DNA of 64,000 nucleotides, from NCBI RefSeq assembly GCF_026339735.1, contig NZ_JAPEQG010000001.1:8059001-8123000 (forward strand), written 5' to 3'. A program made the position numbers and the translations under genes. Shown in pieces: positions 59,468 through 64,000 of the stretch. The notes beneath the pieces were generated by a model, which was not told where the DNA came from, made no database searches, and worked only from the letters and a program-made list of their open reading frames with translations. This DNA is from Streptomyces sp. NBC_01669 (lineage in GTDB: Bacteria; Actinomycetota; Actinomycetes; Streptomycetales; Streptomycetaceae). Position 1 is the stretch's first letter. Each line of letters starts with the position of its first letter.

Positions 59468-62400
59468 ATGAGACAGTCACCACCGGCTGGGGCATCCAGG
59501 CTCCCGGTCCACCTGACCATCCCCATACTCCGGCACTTGCCGCACCGCTCACATCGGGCACTCACGGCGCTGCTGGCCACGGTCTGTGTGGCCGGGACGC
59601 TCGGCATCCCCGCCATTGCCGCCGCCGAAGCGCCGGCCGCCCGGGCGAGTCAGCCGCAGCAGAACGGCCCGGTCGTCGCCACACACACGCTCACCCTCGT
59701 CACGGGCGAGGTCGTGACGCTGGAGCGCCACGCCAACGGCCTGCAGGCGGCGACGGTCGAGCCTGCGCCCGACGGCACCCCGGCGGCGTTCTCCACCATC
59801 AAGGTGGGCGACGAGGTCTATGTCATCCCGGACAAGGCACAGCCGTACCTTGACGCGAACGAGCTCGACCGTGAGCTGTTCAATGTCACCAAGCTGGTCG
59901 AGTACGGCTACGACGACGCGCACCGCCGCGCCGTGCCGCTGATGGCGACCTTCGCGGGCGCGCCGGGCAAGGCGGGCAAGGCGCTCAAGCAGGCCGCGCC
60001 GGCCGGTTCGGTGAAGGCCGACGAGCTGCCCAGCGCCAACGCGGTGGCACTGCGCGCGAGCAAGAAGAAGGCGACGACGTTCTGGGAGGCGGTCGACGAC
60101 GACAGCGCCGCCGCGACGAAAGCACCGAAGCTCGCCGACGGCATCAAGAAGCTCTGGCTCGACCGGCCGGTGAAGGTGACGCTGGATCAGAGTGTGCCGC
60201 AGATCGGCGCGCCGGAGGCGTGGGCGAAGGGCTACGACGGCACCGGCACCAAGGTGGCCGTCCTCGACACCGGTGTCGACCCCAACCACCCCGATGTGGC
60301 GGGGCGGGTGAAGAAGACGCAGAACTTCACCGACGACCCCGACGCGGTCGACCACCACGGTCACGGCACGCATGTCGCCTCGACCATCGCCGGCTCGGGT
60401 GCCGCGTCGGGCGGCAAGTACAAGGGTGTGGCGCCGGGCGCCGACCTGTACATCGGCAAGGTCCTCAACAATGCCGGTAGTGGCCCCCAGTCGGGGGTCA
60501 TCGCCGGCATGGAGTGGGCGGTGGCCCAGGGTGCGGACGTCGTCAGCATGAGCCTGGGCTCGGAGGCCCCCAGTGACGGCACCGACCCGATCAGCGAGGC
60601 CGTCAACCAGCTCACCGCGTCCTCCGGCTCGCTGTTCGTCATCGCGGCCGGCAACACGGGCCCGGGCAAGTCGACCGTGGGCTCGCCGGGTGCCGCCGAC
60701 GCCGCGCTGACCGTCGGCGCGGTGTCCAAGCAGGACCAGCTCGCGAACTTCTCCAGCCGCGGCCCGCTCAAGGACACCTTCGCGGTCAAGCCGGAGATCA
60801 CCGCACCGGGCGTGGGCATCGTCGCCGCGCGCGCCGCGGGCACCTCGATGGGTACCCCCGTCGACGCCGACTACACCGCGGCCAGCGGCACCTCGATGGC
60901 CACGCCGCATGTGGCCGGCGCCGCGGCGATCCTCGCCCAGCGCCATCCGGACTGGACCGCCGACCGGCTCAAGCAGGTGCTGGTCGGCACCGCCAAGCAG
61001 GGCTCGTACACCGCCTACCAGCAGGGCAGCGGCCGGGTCGACGTGCCCAAGGCCATCGACGCCACGGTCTACTCCAGCCCCGCCGTCGTCAGCATGGGCA
61101 AGTCGACGGCCGAGAGCGCGCCGGTCACCAAAACGGTCAACTACGTCAACACCTCCTCCACGGACAAGACGCTGTCGCTCAGCCTGGCCTCTTCCGGGGA
61201 GACCGGGCCCGCACCGGACGGCACGTTCACGCTCAGCGCCACCGGCGTAACGGTCCCGGCGAACTCCACCGCGAGCGTGACGGTGACCTACCACCCCGAA
61301 CTCGGCGCCCTGGGTGACTACACCGGTGTCATCACCGCCACCGCGACCGACGGCACCGCGATCCACACCACCGTCGGCGCGACGAAGGGGGTGCCCACCG
61401 TCGACCTCACCGTCGACACGATCGACCGGCACGGAAACCCGGCGACCGGCGAGCTCGCGGTGTTCAACCTGGACACGGGGGCTCTCCAGCAGGTCTTCCC
61501 CCAGGGCGGAACCAAGACTGTCGCGGTGCCGCTGGGACGCTACTCCGTCATGGGTCTCGTCCACACGAGGGACGAGGCCTCGTCCCTGGTCACGGACTAC
61601 ACCCTCGCCGGTGAGCCCGTGGTGGAAGTGAAGGCGGATCGGACGATCACGCTGGATGCCCGGCTGGGCAAGGAGGTCAAGGTCGCCACGCCCAAGGAGT
61701 CCGAGCAGAGCCAGTTCAAACTCGGGTACCGCCAGCAGCTCCCCGGCAAGCTGGGGCTCGACTTCATGAAGGGCGCGTCGAGCCCGCTCTGGGACCACGC
61801 CTATGTGGTGCCCACCAAGCCGGTGGAGCTCGGCACGTTCGAGTTTCACTTTCAGCAGCGCAGGTTCTCGCCGGTGATCCGGGCGTCCTATGCCGGGCAG
61901 GAACGCGCGCTCCCGCTGGAGCCAGTGATCTATGCGGCCCGGCTGTACGGCCCCAGCACGCTCCAGGCGGTCGACGCCGGCATGGCGAGGCCGGAGGACC
62001 TGACCGGCAAGGACCTCGGCGGCAAGCTCGCGGTCGTCACCCGCGATGCCACCCGGAAGTCCATCGACCAGATCACCGCGGTCGCCGGCGCCGGCGCGAA
62101 GGCAGTGGTCATCGTCAACGACCGGCCCGGCCCCTTCGCCACCATCGTGCCGCGTGCCACCGGCACTGCCATCCCGGCCTGGTCCCTCACCCAGGACGAG
62201 GGCGCGGTGCTCTTCGGCCGCATGGCCGACGGTCCCACGCAGATCGTCCTGAAGGGGATCACAGGCGTTCCCCAGGTGTACAACATCGCGACGATGGTTC
62301 CCGGCAGGATTCCGGCCGACCCCGTCGACGCGGTCACCGCGGAGAACTCGACCGTGGTGAAGTCGCACTACCGCAGCACCAAGGGCACCATGATCGGCGA

Positions 62401-63283
62401 CGCCGCCCTGGCGTTCCGCCCGAACGATTCCCTCGTCTCCGGCGTCCTGGACTCCTTCGACGCGTCGGTGGACCGGGAGGAGTGGTACTCCACCGGCAGC
62501 AGGTGGCCGATGATGAACCAGATTCGGTGGGCGCACAGCGTCTACCCGGACCGCACCGACATCTCCCGCAGTATGAGGAACGGACTCCGCACCTACCAGC
62601 CGGGCGAGCAGCACGAGGAGACCTGGCTGGGCGCGGCAAACGGCCCGGCCGGACCGGAGAACACCCAGGCGGTCCGTGAGGGTGACAACATCACCCTCAC
62701 GGTGCCGGAGATGAGTGACAGCGAACCGGGGCACTACAGCCAGTTCGCAAACGACGCCGACAAGGCGACGGCGCGGATATACCAGGACGGGAAGCTCCTC
62801 AAGGAGGCGCCGCGACTCTCGCTGACCACGCTGCCGGTCAGTCCTGACCCGGCGACCTACCGCGTCACCCTGGACACCCAGCACCCGGCGTGGTTCCCGC
62901 TGTCCACACAGACCAGCACCGCATGGACGTTCAAGTCCGTCCGGCCGGCGAGCGGCAAGGAGAACCTGGCGCTGCTCTGGCCGAAGTACGGCTTCGACCT
63001 GGATGCGGAGAACACCGCCGTGGGTGACGCCATCGACGACTTCGATCTGGCGTTCGCGCTCCAGACCGGCGCTACCCCGGACATCGACGGGGTCGAGGTG
63101 GAGGCGTCCACCGACGACGGTGCCACCTGGAGCCCCGCGACGGTGAAGACCAAGATCGACGGCCACTACAAGGTGTCCGTCCGCAACCCGGCATCGGGCT
63201 ACGTGTCCCTGCGCATCAAGGCACAGGACGCCAACGGCAGCAAGATCGAGCAGACCCTGATCAGGGCCTACGCCGTACGCTGA
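59468..63283 (+). CDS. Secreted subtilisin-like serine protease (S8) with protease-associated domain
   Basis: 1271 residues. A long signal region (about 1-55, ending AIAAAEA) and a propeptide are followed by the catalytic domain with Asp267 (VAVLDTGVDPNHPD), His299 (HHGHGTHVAS), oxyanion Asn395 (IAAGNTGPG) and Ser475 (SGTSMATPHVAG). A PA-like domain (GGKLAVVTRD, then GAKAVVIVNDRPGP) lies near 840-920, and beta-sandwich domains fill the C-terminal half. Length and order match large streptomycete subtilases. ATG at 59468 has GAAAAGG upstream. It degrades extracellular protein. Confidence 0.93.
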   Translation: MRQSPPAGASRLPVHLTIPILRHLPHRSHRALTALLATVCVAGTLGIPAIAAAEAPAARASQPQQNGPVVATHTLTLVTGEVVTLERHANGLQAATVEPAPDGTPAAFSTIKVGDEVYVIPDKAQPYLDANELDRELFNVTKLVEYGYDDAHRRAVPLMATFAGAPGKAGKALKQAAPAGSVKADELPSANAVALRASKKKATTFWEAVDDDSAAATKAPKLADGIKKLWLDRPVKVTLDQSVPQIGAPEAWAKGYDGTGTKVAVLDTGVDPNHPDVAGRVKKTQNFTDDPDAVDHHGHGTHVASTIAGSGAASGGKYKGVAPGADLYIGKVLNNAGSGPQSGVIAGMEWAVAQGADVVSMSLGSEAPSDGTDPISEAVNQLTASSGSLFVIAAGNTGPGKSTVGSPGAADAALTVGAVSKQDQLANFSSRGPLKDTFAVKPEITAPGVGIVAARAAGTSMGTPVDADYTAASGTSMATPHVAGAAAILAQRHPDWTADRLKQVLVGTAKQGSYTAYQQGSGRVDVPKAIDATVYSSPAVVSMGKSTAESAPVTKTVNYVNTSSTDKTLSLSLASSGETGPAPDGTFTLSATGVTVPANSTASVTVTYHPELGALGDYTGVITATATDGTAIHTTVGATKGVPTVDLTVDTIDRHGNPATGELAVFNLDTGALQQVFPQGGTKTVAVPLGRYSVMGLVHTRDEASSLVTDYTLAGEPVVEVKADRTITLDARLGKEVKVATPKESEQSQFKLGYRQQLPGKLGLDFMKGASSPLWDHAYVVPTKPVELGTFEFHFQQRRFSPVIRASYAGQERALPLEPVIYAARLYGPSTLQAVDAGMARPEDLTGKDLGGKLAVVTRDATRKSIDQITAVAGAGAKAVVIVNDRPGPFATIVPRATGTAIPAWSLTQDEGAVLFGRMADGPTQIVLKGITGVPQVYNIATMVPGRIPADPVDAVTAENSTVVKSHYRSTKGTMIGDAALAFRPNDSLVSGVLDSFDASVDREEWYSTGSRWPMMNQIRWAHSVYPDRTDISRSMRNGLRTYQPGEQHEETWLGAANGPAGPENTQAVREGDNITLTVPEMSDSEPGHYSQFANDADKATARIYQDGKLLKEAPRLSLTTLPVSPDPATYRVTLDTQHPAWFPLSTQTSTAWTFKSVRPASGKENLALLWPKYGFDLDAENTAVGDAIDDFDLAFALQTGATPDIDGVEVEASTDDGATWSPATVKTKIDGHYKVSVRNPASGYVSLRIKAQDANGSKIEQTLIRAYAVR

Positions 63284-63313
63284 CCCTCGCGGCAGATCCT
63301 GACTTGTTTGACC

Positions 63314-63352
63314 GCACCCCTGGCATGAGGCTTGTCCTTGTGCCAGGGGTGC
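63314..63352 (+). terminator. Hairpin after the subtilase gene
   Basis: GCACCCCTGGCA (63314-63325) and TGCCAGGGGTGC (63341-63352) form a perfect 12-pair stem with a 15-base loop, 31 bases after the protease stop. A likely transcription terminator. Confidence 0.75.
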
Positions 63353-63434
63353 CCCCCTCTGGTCGAACTGAGCGCGCCGGCGCAAATCCGAGCGTCAGTG
63401 CGCAGTGACTCCGCACCGTAATTGCCGGCGTCGG

Positions 63435-64000
63435 TCTCTTGCGATCTTTCGGGACGGCGCACAGGTCTACGACGCCACCACCAACACCCCCATCACCACC
63501 CCGGCCGGTGAAGGCCTGCTCGTCTCGGACTTCGTCGACTCGGGCAAGCCGGCCTCCGTCACCGTCCCGGCCGGGCAGCTCCAGGACGGCGAGACGTACA
63601 AGTTCCGTACGAACGCCTGCGACGGCACCCACTACAACCTGAGCGGGACTCCAGGGACCCAGTTCGTGGTGGACACCACTGCACCCGGCGAACCGACGAG
63701 TATCTCGTCGGCTACCTACCCAGAGAACTGGGGCGGCGGCGCCGCCGGAGTGGCAGGCAGGTTCGACGTCACCACTGGCGCCTCCAACACGCGCGACGTC
63801 CAGTACCGCCTCGCCCCGTACGAGGACGACGCAGCCGAATACGGCGGCTGGTCGACGGTACCTACCACGCTCTCGAAGGCTGTGGCGGCGGAGACCACCG
63901 CCTCGTTCAGCGCCACCCCCGCCGACGACGGCAACCATGTGATGCAGACCCGCTCGGTCGACCGCGCCGACAACGTCGGGCTGATCAAGGACTACGGGTT
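63435..64000 (+). pseudogene. Fragment of a secreted repeat protein (DNRLRE/RHS-type N-terminal repeats), no start, runs off the window
   Basis: One plus frame reads IFRDGAQVYDATTNTPITTP, then LQDGETYKFRTNACDGTHYN, FVVDTTAPGEPTSISSATYP and HVMQTRSVDRADN. This is the fibronectin-like repeat pattern found in the N-terminal halves of large streptomycete LamG/DNRLRE/RHS proteins. Upstream (63353-63434) is not coding and there is no start with a ribosome site, so the 5' end is missing. It continues past 64000, so the intactness of the rest is unknown. Confidence 0.6.

Noticed and set aside
59549..63385. A 1278-codon minus-strand open frame over the subtilase gene.
   Set aside because: The plus strand has all four catalytic protease motifs; the antisense translation is histidine/arginine-rich low-complexity.

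Overview
The window is about 64 kb of a high-GC actinobacterial chromosome, almost certainly Streptomyces. The signs are GC-rich third codon positions, many GTG starts, families that use mycothiol and F420, a ROK regulator paired with an MFS pump, an SARP/LAL-type LuxR regulator, a large secreted subtilase, and several short proteins I know only from streptomycetes. I saw no rRNA, tRNA or CRISPR.

Layout. 1-3.8 kb: a GH27 alpha-galactosidase (partial, minus strand) diverges from a sugar ABC importer operon. 4-25 kb: mostly ordinary chromosome. It carries an EamA exporter with LysR, F420-dependent enzymes, a P-loop/Nudix fusion, an M20 peptidase, a geranylgeranyl-reductase-like flavoprotein, TetR, a histidine kinase/response regulator pair, a MarR/MFS pair, an MFS/ROK pair and RidA. 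Three of the divergent pairs have clear palindromic operators. Between 6.9 and 11.1 kb there are several gene relics (SUKH, DUF4291, metallo-beta-lactamase).

24.4-36.1 kb is a polymorphic-toxin locus. A 2743-residue secreted RHS/DNRLRE protein ends in a YwqJ-like deaminase domain. Behind it, in lower-GC DNA, come three small genes (probable immunity functions). Then comes a decayed second toxin module of the SCP1.201/DddA deaminase type, whose end overlaps an Imm1-like immunity gene. 36.2-39.8 kb is a graveyard: an MmpS-like gene, the 3' end of a phage tape-measure gene with an in-frame stop, a broken zinc-ribbon ORF, a frameshifted XRE/TPR regulator and a TetR stub. 40-48.4 kb returns to chromosomal genes: a SHOCT/ABC/FtsX operon, an anti-sigma-type ATPase, a PLP enzyme, an SRPBCC protein and an NAD(P)-binding protein.

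48.4-54.1 kb is one 673-codon gene split by nested insertions. An IS200/IS605 element (tnpA plus a frameshifted tnpB) sits in the gene, and an IS1182-family element sits inside the right-end hairpin of the IS605 element. Removing the IS605 element at the inferred ends restores the reading frame exactly. 54-64 kb holds an SRPBCC protein, an orphan Opp-type ATPase, a large LuxR/LAL regulator, a 1271-residue subtilase and an N-terminally incomplete fragment of a secreted repeat protein at the right edge.

A caution runs through the window. At least six broken frames (25.28, 38.19, 38.82, 39.67, 51.38 and 51.72 kb) are each explained by one extra or missing base in a G or C run, so some pseudogenes may be assembly errors. 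Others carry substitutions (in-frame TGA codons, lost zinc cysteines) that a homopolymer error cannot explain. All family assignments come from reading motifs by eye, with no database search.
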